A stretch of 64,000 nt of DNA from Marinobacter sediminum (GCF_023657445.1 NZ_JAGTWY010000001.1:1860001-1924000), one strand, 5' to 3'. Shown: positions 18,253 to 29,516, counted from the first letter of the stretch. The notes: generated from the sequence alone by a model not told the origin. Numbers and translations are program-made.

Positions 18253-20313
18253 ATGCAAAACTCCTTCGAGGTTGAAAACCACCTGGGCTATCGTATTTTA
18301 CGATGGATTCTTGCGGTCGCGCTGATTAGCGGTTTGATCGTAAGCACCGTGCAGATCATTCTGGACGCCCGGCGTGTGTCAGGTGACCTGGATCACCAGT
18401 CTGCACAGACCATCGCCATGGTGAAGGACGCTGCAACTCAGGCTGTTTTCAGTATTGATACGGAGCTGGCACAACAGGTAGTGGATGGCCTCTTTGCGCG
18501 GGAGGCAGTCCATGTGGCCCGCATTACGCACCCGGATGGCGAGCCACTGGGCACGCGTAACCGACCTCTTCAGCAAACAGCTTTCCGACCATTGACCGAC
18601 CCTATATTCAATGCCGAGCGCATATACCGGACTCCGCTGGTTCGTGAAAGAGATCAAAGTACCCTCTATGGGTATCTCGAAGTGCACTATGACACCGCGC
18701 CGATCGCCAAGAACTGGCTTGAGCGGGCGACCGTAACATTCGCCTCCGTCGTCGCAACCGCTCTGATTCTCGGGCTGGTGATCTATTTTGTTTTTCACTT
18801 GCTTCTGACCCGACCGCTACTGCGAATTGTTCATTCCTTAAAACAGGTAAATCCTGTCCATCCCGATGACCGGCTCGTGGCGATCCCCCAAGGACACCAG
18901 CGAGATGAACTGGGCCTCTGGGTCAACGCAACCAACAATCTTCTCGTCGCGATTGGCGACAGCCAGAAACGGCATCGCGAGGCAGAGGATCGGGTTAACC
19001 GGCTTTCGCGATATGACCAGTTGACCGGCTTGCCCAGCCGCGACACATTCATGGAGCTACTGGCGCGGGACATTGAGGAAGCGAAAAACAGAAATTCTGT
19101 TCTATCGCTCAGCGTATTCGGTATCGACGACTTCAAGTCCATTAACGAGCAATGTGGCTTTCGCACCGGCGATATGATTCTCCAAACAGTCGCCGATCGG
19201 CTGACCTCGAAACTGGGCAGCACTCGATTCACGCTGGCCAGGCTCGGTAGTGACCAGTTTGTGATTGTGGAAAAAGGCCTGCGGGACGGTTTTCAGGCCG
19301 CAGACACCGCCGAGAGGATTCTTGGGTATATCAGCACGCCTATGATGGTGGAAAACCAGACTGTCGCCATGACAGCCACCATGGGGGTCGCGCTGTTCCC
19401 CTCTGATACCAATCAACCCGACCGGCTACTGCAAAGCGCCGAACAGACCATGACGCTGGCCAAGCAGGATGGCCGGAACCATCTGCAGTTCTATGTCGCC
19501 AGCATTGACCAGGAGATTCGGGACCGTAAGCAATTGGAGAGAGACCTCTCTCAGGCCCTGAGCAATCATCAGCTCCACCTGGTGTACCAACCCCAGATCA
19601 ACCTGGAAAACAAACGGGTGATCGGTGCCGAAGCGCTTCTGCGATGGAAACACCCTACCCGGGGACTGGTGCCGCCGGATGACTTCATTCCAGTCGCTGA
19701 GTCCAATGGATCCATCGTCGAAATAGGCCAATGGGTGCTGGACCAGGCGTGCTGGCAGGCTGCGCGCTGGGCAACAGAGGGGACACCACTGAGAATTGCA
19801 GTTAACCTTTCTGCGGTTCAGCTACGGCAGCAAACTATCGTCGACGACATCCTGAAGACGCTGGAGCGCCACAGCATTCCGGCAGGCCGGCTCGAACTGG
19901 AAGTGACCGAAACCAGCTTCATGACCAATCTTTCCGATGCTGTTGAAAAACTGCATCGGCTGCACAAGGCGGGAATCAGTATAGCTGTGGATGATTTCGG
20001 CACCGGTTACTCCTCACTCACCTACCTGAAGCAGATGCCCGTTCAGCACCTGAAAATCGACAAACAGTTTATTCGGGACTTGCTCGTAAATGAGGAAGAC
20101 ACCCGCATCGCCAACACCATCATCGATCTCGGTAAGAGTCTGAACCTCTCTGTTGTCGCAGAAGGTGTTGAAACAGCAGAACAGGAATACTATCTGAGCC
20201 AGCGGGGCTGCCAGCTGGCCCAGGGATATTATTTCAGCAAACCCCTTCCCCCACGGGAATTTGAGACTTTCATTACAGGTTTTCATCAGAAAATCGTCGA
20301 AAATAACGTCTGA
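18253..20313 (+). CDS. Membrane GGDEF-EAL protein (probable c-di-GMP phosphodiesterase)
   Basis: The 686-residue protein has a membrane helix near 16-38, a periplasmic sensor region (about 40-155), a second helix (about 160-182) and a short HAMP-like linker. Its GGDEF domain (about 255-410) is degenerate: GSDQF stands where GGDEF should be, so cyclase activity is unlikely. The EAL domain (about 425-680) keeps GAEALLRW, EVTETSF, VDDFGTGYSSL, LKIDKQF and VAEGVETAEQ, the metal- and substrate-binding set. It should therefore hydrolyse c-di-GMP, perhaps with the GGDEF domain as a GTP sensor. ATG 18253 follows an AGAAAGGCC ribosome site. Confidence 0.9.
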   Translation: MQNSFEVENHLGYRILRWILAVALISGLIVSTVQIILDARRVSGDLDHQSAQTIAMVKDAATQAVFSIDTELAQQVVDGLFAREAVHVARITHPDGEPLGTRNRPLQQTAFRPLTDPIFNAERIYRTPLVRERDQSTLYGYLEVHYDTAPIAKNWLERATVTFASVVATALILGLVIYFVFHLLLTRPLLRIVHSLKQVNPVHPDDRLVAIPQGHQRDELGLWVNATNNLLVAIGDSQKRHREAEDRVNRLSRYDQLTGLPSRDTFMELLARDIEEAKNRNSVLSLSVFGIDDFKSINEQCGFRTGDMILQTVADRLTSKLGSTRFTLARLGSDQFVIVEKGLRDGFQAADTAERILGYISTPMMVENQTVAMTATMGVALFPSDTNQPDRLLQSAEQTMTLAKQDGRNHLQFYVASIDQEIRDRKQLERDLSQALSNHQLHLVYQPQINLENKRVIGAEALLRWKHPTRGLVPPDDFIPVAESNGSIVEIGQWVLDQACWQAARWATEGTPLRIAVNLSAVQLRQQTIVDDILKTLERHSIPAGRLELEVTETSFMTNLSDAVEKLHRLHKAGISIAVDDFGTGYSSLTYLKQMPVQHLKIDKQFIRDLLVNEEDTRIANTIIDLGKSLNLSVVAEGVETAEQEYYLSQRGCQLAQGYYFSKPLPPREFETFITGFHQKIVENNV

Positions 20314-20338
20314 CCCACTAACCACCAGAGGAGTTTCC

Positions 20339-20926
20339 ATGGGAACCACCCTAATCGGCCTGGCTGTCATCGCCGTCGCTGTAATTTACCTGGTATTCAT
20401 TTATAACCGCCTCGTCTCTCTGCGAAACCAGTTCAAAAACGGTTTTGCGCAGATCGATGTACAACTTCAGCGCCGACACGACCTCATTCCCAACCTCGTT
20501 GAGGCTGCCAAGGCCTACCTGACTCATGAGAAGAGCACGCTCACTCAGGTCATGGAAGCCCGCAACAACGCGGTCAGTGCCCAGCAAGATGCGGCGAAAG
20601 ATCCGGGTGATGGCACAAAAATTCAGCGCCTCGGTGGTGCCGAGAACCTGCTTACCAAGGCCCTTGCCAATTTCTACGCGGTAGCAGAAAACTATCCAGA
20701 GCTGAAAGCCAACGAGACCATCCAGCAATTAATGGAAGAGCTTTCCAGCACCGAGAATCGAGTTGCTTTTGCCCGCCAGGCCTACAATGACGGTGTAATG
20801 ACCTATAACACCTTCCGTGAACAGTTCCCCAACAATATCCTCGCAGGCATGTTTGCCTTCAAGGAAACGGCACAACTGGAGCTGGAGGCTCCTGAGGCTC
20901 GCCAAGCACCGAAAGTGGCCTTCTGA
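20339..20926 (+). CDS. lemA: LemA family protein
   Basis: 195 residues with an N-terminal membrane helix (GLAVIAVAVIYLVFIYNRLV) and the LemA signature QIDVQLQRRHDLIPNLVEAAKAY. Further conserved segments are RNNAVSAQ, FYAVAENYPELKANE and ARQAYNDGVMTYNTFREQFP. LemA proteins are envelope proteins of poorly known role, often adjacent to M48 proteases, as here. ATG 20339 has GAGGAG 5 bases upstream, and a longer frame start at 20261 is unsupported. Confidence 0.93.
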   Translation: MGTTLIGLAVIAVAVIYLVFIYNRLVSLRNQFKNGFAQIDVQLQRRHDLIPNLVEAAKAYLTHEKSTLTQVMEARNNAVSAQQDAAKDPGDGTKIQRLGGAENLLTKALANFYAVAENYPELKANETIQQLMEELSSTENRVAFARQAYNDGVMTYNTFREQFPNNILAGMFAFKETAQLELEAPEARQAPKVAF

Positions 20927-20937
20927 GGCCCTGAGGC

Positions 20938-22929
20938 ATGGCACACCCCGGTTTTTTCCAGCGTCAGGCATCTGCCAGGCGCAATACCAGCCTTCTGGTA
21001 TTCCTGTTCCTGACGGCGGTAGCGCTCATCACGCTCGCCGTCTGCCTCGTCGGCTATTTCGTTACCCGCAGCGAATCGTCGGCGCTGGCCTTCCACAACT
21101 GGCTGCTTTCCAATCACGGCCTTTGGACCGCCGTCGCCGTGGTCACACTGATCATCACAGGCTCTCTGGTTCGCTGGGCTGACCTGGCAGGAGGCGGCAC
21201 ACGGGTTGCCAAAATGGTGGGGGCACGCCCCATCGATCCGGACACCCGGGATGGTGATGAGCGGAAACTACGGAACATCGTTGAGGAAATGGCCATTGCC
21301 AGTGGTGTTCCCGTCCCGGAACTCTACATCATGGACAATGAAACCGGCATTAACGCCTTTGTCGCGGGCTACACGCCCGGCGAAGCAGTCATGGTGGTTA
21401 CCCACGGCGCCATTACCCAGCTGAACCGTGACGAGCTCCAGGGAGTAGTCGGACACGAGTTCAGCCATATCTTCAACGGCGATATGCGACTGAATGTGCG
21501 CCTGATTGCCCTTTTGGCAGGCATCCTGATGATTGGCCAGATCGGCGGCTTCCTGCTCCGCGTGTCATTTTTCAGCAGCCATCGCTCATCACGCTCCTCA
21601 AGGGACAGCAGGGGCCAGGCGGCAATGGGGCTGATTGGCATTGCGCTTCTGGTTATTGGCTACGTCGGCGTGTTCTTCGGGCGACTGATCCAGGCAGCGG
21701 TTTCCCGTCAACGGGAAATGCTGGCGGATGCCTCGTCCGTTCAGTTCACTCGCAATCCGGAAGGGATTGCCGGCGCCCTGTTCAAGATCGGGCTCAAGGG
21801 TGGTTATCTGGATACCACCAGCCATGCCAGCGATATGAACCACATGTGTTTCGGCGAGAGCGCGAGAATGAAGTTCACCTCCCTGCTCGCCTCTCACCCG
21901 CCAATTGAACAGCGTATCAACAGCATTCAACCCGGTATGCTGGCAAGATTGCGCAGCCGGCTCCGGGACACCGAGCCCCGTGCGGACCTCCGTTCCGCGA
22001 CAGCGACAAAACGACCAGCCCCGGCATCCGGCTTTTCAGAGGCTGTGGCTGAGATCTACAGCCCGTTAAGCCGGAAAAGCACATCGCCGCTGGCTTCAGC
22101 GTCAGCTGTTCGCCCCATCGGTTCGAAATTATCCGAACGCGTGGGTACAGTCACCAGCCAGGGAGAGGATTTCGCCGTTCGCTTGCTGTCACGCTTGCCA
22201 GCGACATTCCGAAGCCTGCTCTACACCCGCGCCGGTGCAGTCCAGCTTTGTTATGCCCTGCTTATCAGTGAACTCTCCCGGGATCAGCAGCATGAGCGGA
22301 TGGAGCTGATCCCTCCCCATCCCATCCTGGGCAGCGAGCCGGGACTTCTTGAAAAGCTTGTGCCAGCTTTGAAGACCATTGGTGAGGGCGTACGCTTCCC
22401 TGCTCTGGAGCTGGCGATGCCCGCCTTGCGGAAACTGGACCCGGAGGAACGACAGGGATTGATGAGCAATGTGCAGAAGCTGGTGGCGGCAGATCATCGG
22501 GTGAGTCTGTTCGAACTGGCGCTGACCAGCTTCCTGTCCCGACACCTGGGAGCAGACGCCAGCCGGGAAATCCCAGTCAGGTATCGGGGGTATCGCCCCG
22601 TCATGCCAGCTCTCCAGCGACTCCTGAGCCTGCTCGCCCGTGCCGGGAGCTCGTCTTCGACAGATGCTGAAAAGCTCTACATGGAAGCAATGGCGGGCTT
22701 TGTCGACACCCAGAACAGCAGGCAACCGGTGCTTGAAAAGGTAACCATGCGCCAGCTAAGGGAAGCATTGAAGACGCTGAACGGGCTCTCTCCGTTATTG
22801 AAGCCAGCCATCATTGACGCCTGCGGGCATTGCATTACCCACGATGGAAAGATTGAAGTGCGGGAGTATGAACTTATGAGACTGGTGGCAGATCAGATGG
22901 ATTGCCCGATGCCCCCATTGACTGCCTGA
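20938..22929 (+). CDS. M48 family membrane metalloprotease with long C-terminal extension
   Basis: The 663-residue protein has two N-terminal membrane helices (about 25-50, 62-82). The HtpX/M48 catalytic core follows: zinc motif HEFSH at H173-H177 and the third ligand region REMLADASSVQFTRNPEGIAGAL. It has another membrane segment between them (about 225-250). HtpX itself is about 290 residues; here about 330 further residues form a helical domain of unknown function (about 340-663). M48 proteases remove damaged membrane proteins. It starts 11 bases after lemA; the lemA-M48 pair is a recurring gene association. Confidence 0.88.
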   Translation: MAHPGFFQRQASARRNTSLLVFLFLTAVALITLAVCLVGYFVTRSESSALAFHNWLLSNHGLWTAVAVVTLIITGSLVRWADLAGGGTRVAKMVGARPIDPDTRDGDERKLRNIVEEMAIASGVPVPELYIMDNETGINAFVAGYTPGEAVMVVTHGAITQLNRDELQGVVGHEFSHIFNGDMRLNVRLIALLAGILMIGQIGGFLLRVSFFSSHRSSRSSRDSRGQAAMGLIGIALLVIGYVGVFFGRLIQAAVSRQREMLADASSVQFTRNPEGIAGALFKIGLKGGYLDTTSHASDMNHMCFGESARMKFTSLLASHPPIEQRINSIQPGMLARLRSRLRDTEPRADLRSATATKRPAPASGFSEAVAEIYSPLSRKSTSPLASASAVRPIGSKLSERVGTVTSQGEDFAVRLLSRLPATFRSLLYTRAGAVQLCYALLISELSRDQQHERMELIPPHPILGSEPGLLEKLVPALKTIGEGVRFPALELAMPALRKLDPEERQGLMSNVQKLVAADHRVSLFELALTSFLSRHLGADASREIPVRYRGYRPVMPALQRLLSLLARAGSSSSTDAEKLYMEAMAGFVDTQNSRQPVLEKVTMRQLREALKTLNGLSPLLKPAIIDACGHCITHDGKIEVREYELMRLVADQMDCPMPPLTA

Positions 22930-22960
22930 TGCACACGGGCGGGGTTAAACCCGTGTGCAT
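22929..22960. terminator. Hairpin between convergent genes
   Basis: A perfect 11-base inverted repeat (ATGCACACGGG / CCCGTGTGCAT, 10-base loop) starts at the last base of the M48 stop codon and faces the end of gspD. There is no long T-run, so it is probably a weak bidirectional terminator or 3'-end stabiliser. Confidence 0.5.
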
Positions 22961-22968
22961 ACCGGGTA

Positions 22969-24915
22969 TTACTTGATCGACTCGTGGCTGCCCGGGTTGA
23001 ACAGCACGTCGGTATCCGGACGATCTTCTGAGTCAGGCAAGCCCAGTTTTTTTCGAACGTCCAGATTCACATCCCAAAGCTTGTTAAACTTGTCGGCAGT
23101 TACTGCAACCGCCTCTTCCTTGCCCAACATGATCTTGGGTCGCAGGAAAACCAGCAGATGCCGCTTTACCCGGCGCTCGGACTCAGAGGAGAAGAGACGC
23201 CCCAGCACCGGAATGTCCCCCAGGAACGGCACTTTGCTCTTGTTCACCAGATAGTCATCCCGGGTCAGACCGCCAAGCACGATTGTCTCGCCATCATCCG
23301 CCAGCACTGTGGTCTTGATCTCTCGCTTGTTGGTCACGATATCTGAAGCATCCTCAATACTGTCAGCCACGTTTTCCGTTGTTTGCTCAACGACCAGCCG
23401 TACCAGGCCATCGGCACTGATGGTAGGCGTAACTTTAAGGGTCAGACCGACGTCGCGACGCTCAATAGTGGTGAAAGGATTCGTGGTGCCATCCCCTGTA
23501 ACTGTGGACTCCCCGGTGCGGAACGGCACGTTCTGGCCAACGATGATTTCTGACTCCTGATTATCCAGGGTAATGATGCTGGGCGTGGAGAGAAGGTTTG
23601 CAGCCGCCGAGGTAGAAAGCGCCTGCAGGAGAATCCCCCAACTGACGCCATCCTCGTTTCGCTGGCCGGCGCCGACCGTGATGCCGCCGGTGGCAGGTGT
23701 AATGGCTGAGCCGGTCAGAATTGCGCTCAGCACCTCGCCGAGGCTGCGGCCCACATTACCAAAGTTGGAAGCGATCACCGGCGTGGATTCACCAGACTGG
23801 TCACCCACGGCAACCTGGACGCCCAGATCCTGGCCCAGTTCGTCACTGATCTCCACGATCGCCGCTTCAATCATTACCTGCGCCCTGCGCAAATCCAGCT
23901 GGGCAACGATTTCTTCAGCTTCCTGCATCAATGATGGCTCACCGCGGACCACCAGGGCATTCAGACCCTCATCCGCAAAGACCGCAAAATTGCTGTTTGG
24001 TTTGGCTCCGCCGCCCGAGCCTCCGTCACCTTCCTTGACGAGTTGCCCCATCACGCCCTTGAGAATCTCGGTCAGGTTCTTCGCATCTGCATGCTTCAAA
24101 CGAATAACTTTTGTGGTACCACCCGAGGCCGAGGGCTGGTCCAGTTTCCGGATCAGGCCCCGCATCTTATCCCGGAAGGTCTGGTCGCCCCGAAGGATCA
24201 AACGATTACTACGTTCATCGGCAGTTACGCTGTACTTGCGCGCTTTATTTTCTCCTCCGGCCTGGCCGAGCTCGTCCGGTGCCAGTTCTTGCAGGAGAGT
24301 AACCATATCGCCAACCCAGGCTTCGTCAAGCTGGATGACTTCCACTTCGTACTTGGACGGGCTGTCCAGCTCGCGGACAATCTGCTCGATGCGCTCAATA
24401 TTGGAGGCATGATCACTAACAATCAGAGCGTTGGCCGCCGCCACGCCTGCCAGGTGGCCGTATTTCGCAACCAGCGGACGCAGGATCGGAACCAGCTCAA
24501 GCGCATTGGCGTTGTCAATCTGGATGACCCGGGTAATAAGCTGCTCGGACGGCGTTGTTGCAAAGCGCGAGAGGGATTCCGCAGACTGTTTGGCATCCAC
24601 CTGCTGCACAATCTTGATAACTTCCTCACCGGGAATTGCCGTGAAGCCATGCACATTCAGCACTGCCAGGAAGAGATCGTAGATCTCGTCCTTGTTCATC
24701 GGCGCACTCGACAGGACCGTAACCTTGCCCTTGACCCGTGGGTCTATCACAAAACTATATCCGGTAATGTCCGCAACCTGAGTAACAAAGGCGCGAATAT
24801 CTGCGTCTTTCAGGTTCAGCCGCCAGGTTTCTTCCTGCCCATGTGCCATGGACATAAGGGGAAGCAAGATAAGCAGCGCAATGGCCCGAAACATATTGGT
24901 CTTGTGGTTATACAT
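22969..24915 (-). CDS. gspD: Type II secretion system outer-membrane secretin
   Basis: 648 residues. A signal peptide (AIALLILLPLMSMAHG) is followed by the N0 domain (WRLNLKDADIRAFVTQVADITG) and three N1-N3 repeats (about 120-370, with GGSGGG in a loop). The secretin domain follows (about 400-600: VMIEAAIVEISDELGQDLGV; LGGLTRDD; VPFLGDIPVLGRLF). It forms the pore through which folded exoproteins leave the periplasm. ATG 24915 is chosen (AGGA upstream); ATG 24894 and GTG 24957, the latter overlapping gspC, are alternatives. It follows gspN-gspC in one operon. Confidence 0.95.
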   Translation of the reverse strand: MYNHKTNMFRAIALLILLPLMSMAHGQEETWRLNLKDADIRAFVTQVADITGYSFVIDPRVKGKVTVLSSAPMNKDEIYDLFLAVLNVHGFTAIPGEEVIKIVQQVDAKQSAESLSRFATTPSEQLITRVIQIDNANALELVPILRPLVAKYGHLAGVAAANALIVSDHASNIERIEQIVRELDSPSKYEVEVIQLDEAWVGDMVTLLQELAPDELGQAGGENKARKYSVTADERSNRLILRGDQTFRDKMRGLIRKLDQPSASGGTTKVIRLKHADAKNLTEILKGVMGQLVKEGDGGSGGGAKPNSNFAVFADEGLNALVVRGEPSLMQEAEEIVAQLDLRRAQVMIEAAIVEISDELGQDLGVQVAVGDQSGESTPVIASNFGNVGRSLGEVLSAILTGSAITPATGGITVGAGQRNEDGVSWGILLQALSTSAAANLLSTPSIITLDNQESEIIVGQNVPFRTGESTVTGDGTTNPFTTIERRDVGLTLKVTPTISADGLVRLVVEQTTENVADSIEDASDIVTNKREIKTTVLADDGETIVLGGLTRDDYLVNKSKVPFLGDIPVLGRLFSSESERRVKRHLLVFLRPKIMLGKEEAVAVTADKFNKLWDVNLDVRKKLGLPDSEDRPDTDVLFNPGSHESIK

Positions 24916-24947
24916 CTGGCGATTTCGTCCTGTATCGATGAACCCGA

Positions 24948-25799
24948 TCAGCGCCACTGCTCGGGTATGGCATAACTTACGGTGAGGATGGAACCGTCAC
25001 GCTCAATTTCAATAGCCAGCTGGGCCTGGCCACGCCAGCTCTCCAGCAGGGATCGGTCCTGCTCAATATCACCCAACCGCTGGCCGTTAATGGCTGTAAT
25101 CACATCTCCGGCCCGAAGATTCACTGCATTCAGCATGGCATTTGAGCCATCATAAACGTATCCGGACTGTCCGCTTTCATCCACCGGGCTCAGCCCATAG
25201 TTATTGAGAGCCGCCACTCCCTGACTGTCCAGCTGGGCCCGGGCATTCTCGAGGAATGCATCGGGCGATGATTCTGCCGGCGTTTCAGCCACTTCTGCAA
25301 CCATTGCAGACGTATCGGCTTCCTCGAACGTCAGCGACTCATATCGACCGCCACGACGGATCAATATGCGTGTGGGCTCCACCTCAGCCAGCTCGGCATT
25401 GCCTGGCAAAAGATCCCCAACACGATAATAAGCCGTTTCTCCATTACTTCCTGCAACTATAGCACCGGAGTCCTCGGGACGCTGTCCCACAAGGACACCC
25501 TCAAGGCGCAGCCGCAGGCCTGTTTCCGGTGCGGAACGCTTAACCACTTCGGCCACACCGGTCTGTTCCGCCGGCCGGCCAAAAAAGTCGTAACTGGCCA
25601 TTGGATAGGTCAGGGCCTGCCTCGAAGGCGCGCTGCCAAGGCCGACTTCCGAAGCCAAAGGGACCGGTTGGTCATCCCAGGCAATCATCCAGGTTACCTT
25701 CGCAAGCATCAGCCCCAGATACAGCGCCAGCCCCAGCAAAAGGAGATTCGCCAGAATCCGTGAAACCCGACCTTGTGCTTCGGCGTTCAGGAAGGCCAC
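24948..25799 (-). CDS. gspC: Type II secretion system inner-membrane protein GspC
   Basis: 283 residues with one membrane helix (about 17-35, ILANLLLLGLALYLGLMLA). A homology region follows (about 95-160, VLVGQRPEDSGAIV...YYRVGDLLPGNAELAEVEPTRILI cut at normal intervals), then a C-terminal PDZ-like domain (LRAGDVITAINGQRLGDIEQ). GspC couples the inner-membrane platform to the GspD secretin. GTG 25799 comes one base after the gspN stop and has AGGGG 9 bases upstream; the longer frame overlaps gspN and is less likely. The order gspN-gspC-gspD is typical of Marinobacter-like genomes. Confidence 0.9.
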   Translation of the reverse strand: MAFLNAEAQGRVSRILANLLLLGLALYLGLMLAKVTWMIAWDDQPVPLASEVGLGSAPSRQALTYPMASYDFFGRPAEQTGVAEVVKRSAPETGLRLRLEGVLVGQRPEDSGAIVAGSNGETAYYRVGDLLPGNAELAEVEPTRILIRRGGRYESLTFEEADTSAMVAEVAETPAESSPDAFLENARAQLDSQGVAALNNYGLSPVDESGQSGYVYDGSNAMLNAVNLRAGDVITAINGQRLGDIEQDRSLLESWRGQAQLAIEIERDGSILTVSYAIPEQWR

Positions 25800-25800
25800 T

Positions 25801-26592
25801 TTAACGCGCCCCTGGCAGCAAGGGCTGCCTGACCCGGAAGACCACATCTCCGGGGCTCGCAGAATCCGACCAGGGCTGGTCGGCCAGATCCACCATGCGC
25901 TTGTACACCCGCAGTTCCATCATTCCATTCCAGAGGATACTCGCATCTGCAGCCGGGCCGTCACCACCCTGTTCCGCAACCGTGAGGGCCACCCCACCCT
26001 GTGTTGTATCCAGGTTGGCCTGCATCGGCGGGAACTGCGCCTGGCCTGTCTGATTTCCCATAGGCCAGGTAACCTGCCCGCCGGCCCAGCGACCAACACC
26101 TTCGGCCTGTGAAACACGGTTGTCGGCCCAGACGACATCCAGACGATCAATGGTAACGTCACCTTCAATCAGGGCACCGCCGCTACGGCGAATCAGATCT
26201 TCAAACTCTGCAACGGCCAACCTGCCGCGAGCCTGCACCTCTGCGCGCGCTGGCCAACCGATCGTAACATCCCCCTCAATCAAGGATTGTGATGAAGCCA
26301 CAGAAACAGCCAGGGGCAAGGATAAACCAGTCACCGAGGGCCAGCCCAGACGCCAGTCCAGGCGCACAGGGTAACCGGTAATGACCAAACCAGCAGTGCC
26401 TTCCCAGACTTGCCCGGATACCTGCTGTACCTGAACCTGTTTTGGCAGGTTTACTCGTGCAGATGCCTGCTGCCAGAGCCAACCCGCCGGTACCCAAACA
26501 ATCACAGCGGTCAGATAAACGAGTGCCGCCAGCAAAACAAGGAGAATGACCTTGCCAGGGCGGAGAAAGGATTTGGTTTCAGTATCACTCAT
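25801..26592 (-). CDS. gspN: Type II secretion system protein GspN
   Basis: 263 residues with one N-terminal membrane helix (about 13-36, VILLVLLAALVYLTAVIVWV) and a periplasmic beta-rich domain. The GspN pattern VSGQVWEGTAGLVITGYPVRLDWRLG (split by normal residues) is recognisable near 57-85. GspN is an accessory of many type II systems, and its exact role is unclear. It is the first gene of the gspNCD operon, 166 bases after groEL and separated from it by a terminator. The other gsp genes (E-M) are not in the window. Confidence 0.85.
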   Translation of the reverse strand: MSDTETKSFLRPGKVILLVLLAALVYLTAVIVWVPAGWLWQQASARVNLPKQVQVQQVSGQVWEGTAGLVITGYPVRLDWRLGWPSVTGLSLPLAVSVASSQSLIEGDVTIGWPARAEVQARGRLAVAEFEDLIRRSGGALIEGDVTIDRLDVVWADNRVSQAEGVGRWAGGQVTWPMGNQTGQAQFPPMQANLDTTQGGVALTVAEQGGDGPAADASILWNGMMELRVYKRMVDLADQPWSDSASPGDVVFRVRQPLLPGAR

Positions 26593-26663
26593 TCAACTTC
26601 ACACAGACCATTGACCGGAAGCCGAGTCTAACAAAGCCATCAGGCAAGTTCATGACAAAAAAA

Positions 26664-26704
26664 CAAAAACCCCGCGCCAGTGTGAACCGACGCGGGGTTT
26701 TTCA
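26664..26704 (-). terminator. Rho-independent terminator of groESL
   Basis: A strong stem (AAAAACCCCGCG / CGCGGGGTTTTT, about 10-base loop) lies 55 bases beyond the groEL stop on the minus strand and ends in a T-run. Confidence 0.88.
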
Positions 26705-26758
26705 GGGCAGATCATGCCACACCCCGGATATGGAGGCGTGGCCGGGATCAGGCCGACA

Positions 26759-28429
<1,671 letters not shown>

Positions 28430-28489
28430 TTAAACCGAATTCATTGAATCAAACGGATTAATGAGGGTTCGTGCCAGTCGCCTCAGCGA

Positions 28490-28777
28490 TCACTCAAGCA
28501 CGCCATAGATGTCGTTTTCGCTCATGATGAGCAGCTCTTCACCGTCTACTTTCACGGTGTTTCCGGCATACTGACCAAAGACCACGGTGTCACCCGCCTT
28601 GACCGCCAGAGCACGGGTTTCGCCATTCTCCAGGATGCGGCCGTTGCCCACAGCAACAACTTCACCCTGTGAAGGCTTCTCTTTGGCGTTACCCGGCAGC
28701 ACGATGCCACCTGCGGTTTTCTCTTCTTCTTCCTTACGGCGTACGACAACACGGTCGTGGAGCGGACGAATTTTCAT
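28490..28777 (-). CDS. groS: Co-chaperonin GroES (Hsp10)
   Basis: 95 residues matching GroES throughout: [20 protein letters not shown] at the N-terminus with the mobile loop [18 protein letters not shown], and [19 protein letters not shown] at the end. It caps GroEL. It is the first gene of the operon, preceded by TTGGAGAAACC and, about 150 bases upstream, a sigma-32-like promoter. Confidence 0.98.
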   Translation of the reverse strand: MKIRPLHDRVVVRRKEEEEKTAGGIVLPGNAKEKPSQGEVVAVGNGRILENGETRALAVKAGDTVVFGQYAGNTVKVDGEELLIMSENDIYGVLE

Positions 28778-28926
28778 TGCTCGGTTTCTCCAATAGTCAG
28801 ATTAATGTGGCAATGACATTTGCTGTTAAAAAGGACGGACTAGCAAAGCGTCATCCGGCCAAATTGCCCGGCTGCTAACCTGCTGTTTTTCAGCCGTTAT
28901 CAGCCTGCAGCGAACTTGTGACACCT

Positions 28927-28953
28927 ATGTGGGGCTCGCGTAGGGGTTTTCAA
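28927..28953 (-). promoter_or_regulatory. Heat-shock (sigma-32) promoter of groESL
   Basis: On the minus strand a -35 box TTGAAA (28948-28953) is separated by 13 bases from a -10 box CCCCACAT (28927-28934). The sigma-32 consensus is CTTGAAA, 11-16 bases, CCCCATNT. The transcript would have a leader of about 145 bases before groES. It lies 20 bases after the fxsA stop. Confidence 0.82.
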
Positions 28954-28973
28954 CACCCCGGCCCAAACTTTTT

Positions 28974-29516
28974 TCACTTTTTTTCGATGCGATCGCGGTC
29001 TGATTCGGTCTCGTCCTGATACTCACCTTCGATAATATCGCCGTTGCTGTCACGGTCGAATGGGCGCTGCCTGCCAAAGGGATTATCGCGATCACCGAAA
29101 GGGTCCTGACCAAACGGGTTCTGGCCGCCTCCCGCACGAAAATAGAAGCCGCGGCTCTGCCCCGAGACTACCATCCGCTTCAGCGCCTGAGCCGCCAACC
29201 AGTGGCGTGTGCCGGGTATCAGGCAAAGGAATCCGATGGTATCCGTAATGAATCCGGGCGTCAGCAACAGAGCGCCGCCCACCGCCAGAATCAGGCCTTC
29301 AGCCACCTCTTTGGCCGGCAATTCGCCACTGTTCAGGCGCTGATTGGCCTTGAGCAACGTGGCAAGCCCCTGCTGGCGAAGCAACCAGGCACCAATAACA
29401 GCCGTCAGAAGCACCAACCCGATGGTATTGATCACACCGATAATGCCGCCAACCTTGATAAGCACTGCCATCTCGGCGACTGGCATCACAATGAACAGAA
29501 AAAGAAAAACGGACAT
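28974..29516 (-). CDS. fxsA: FxsA family membrane protein
   Basis: 180 residues with three or four membrane segments in the first 110 (VFLFLFIVMPVAEMAVLIKV; VINTIGLVLLTAVIGAWLL; AVGGALLLTPGFITDTIGF) and the FxsA motif RQQGLATLLKAN. FxsA is an inner-membrane protein that alleviates F-plasmid exclusion of phage T7; its cellular role is unknown. After residue 125 it is charged and glycine/asparagine-rich. It has GAGGG 5 bases upstream of the ATG. It lies upstream of groES on the same strand, as fxsA does in E. coli. Confidence 0.9.
   Translation of the reverse strand: MSVFLFLFIVMPVAEMAVLIKVGGIIGVINTIGLVLLTAVIGAWLLRQQGLATLLKANQRLNSGELPAKEVAEGLILAVGGALLLTPGFITDTIGFLCLIPGTRHWLAAQALKRMVVSGQSRGFYFRAGGGQNPFGQDPFGDRDNPFGRQRPFDRDSNGDIIEGEYQDETESDRDRIEKK

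Noticed and set aside
22080..22300. Frameshift or fusion in the M48 protein
   Set aside because: The frame is open throughout, with no stop or shift; the extension seems genuine.
24043..24975. 310-residue frame opposite gspD
   Set aside because: Antisense to the secretin, with no ribosome site or recognisable domain.
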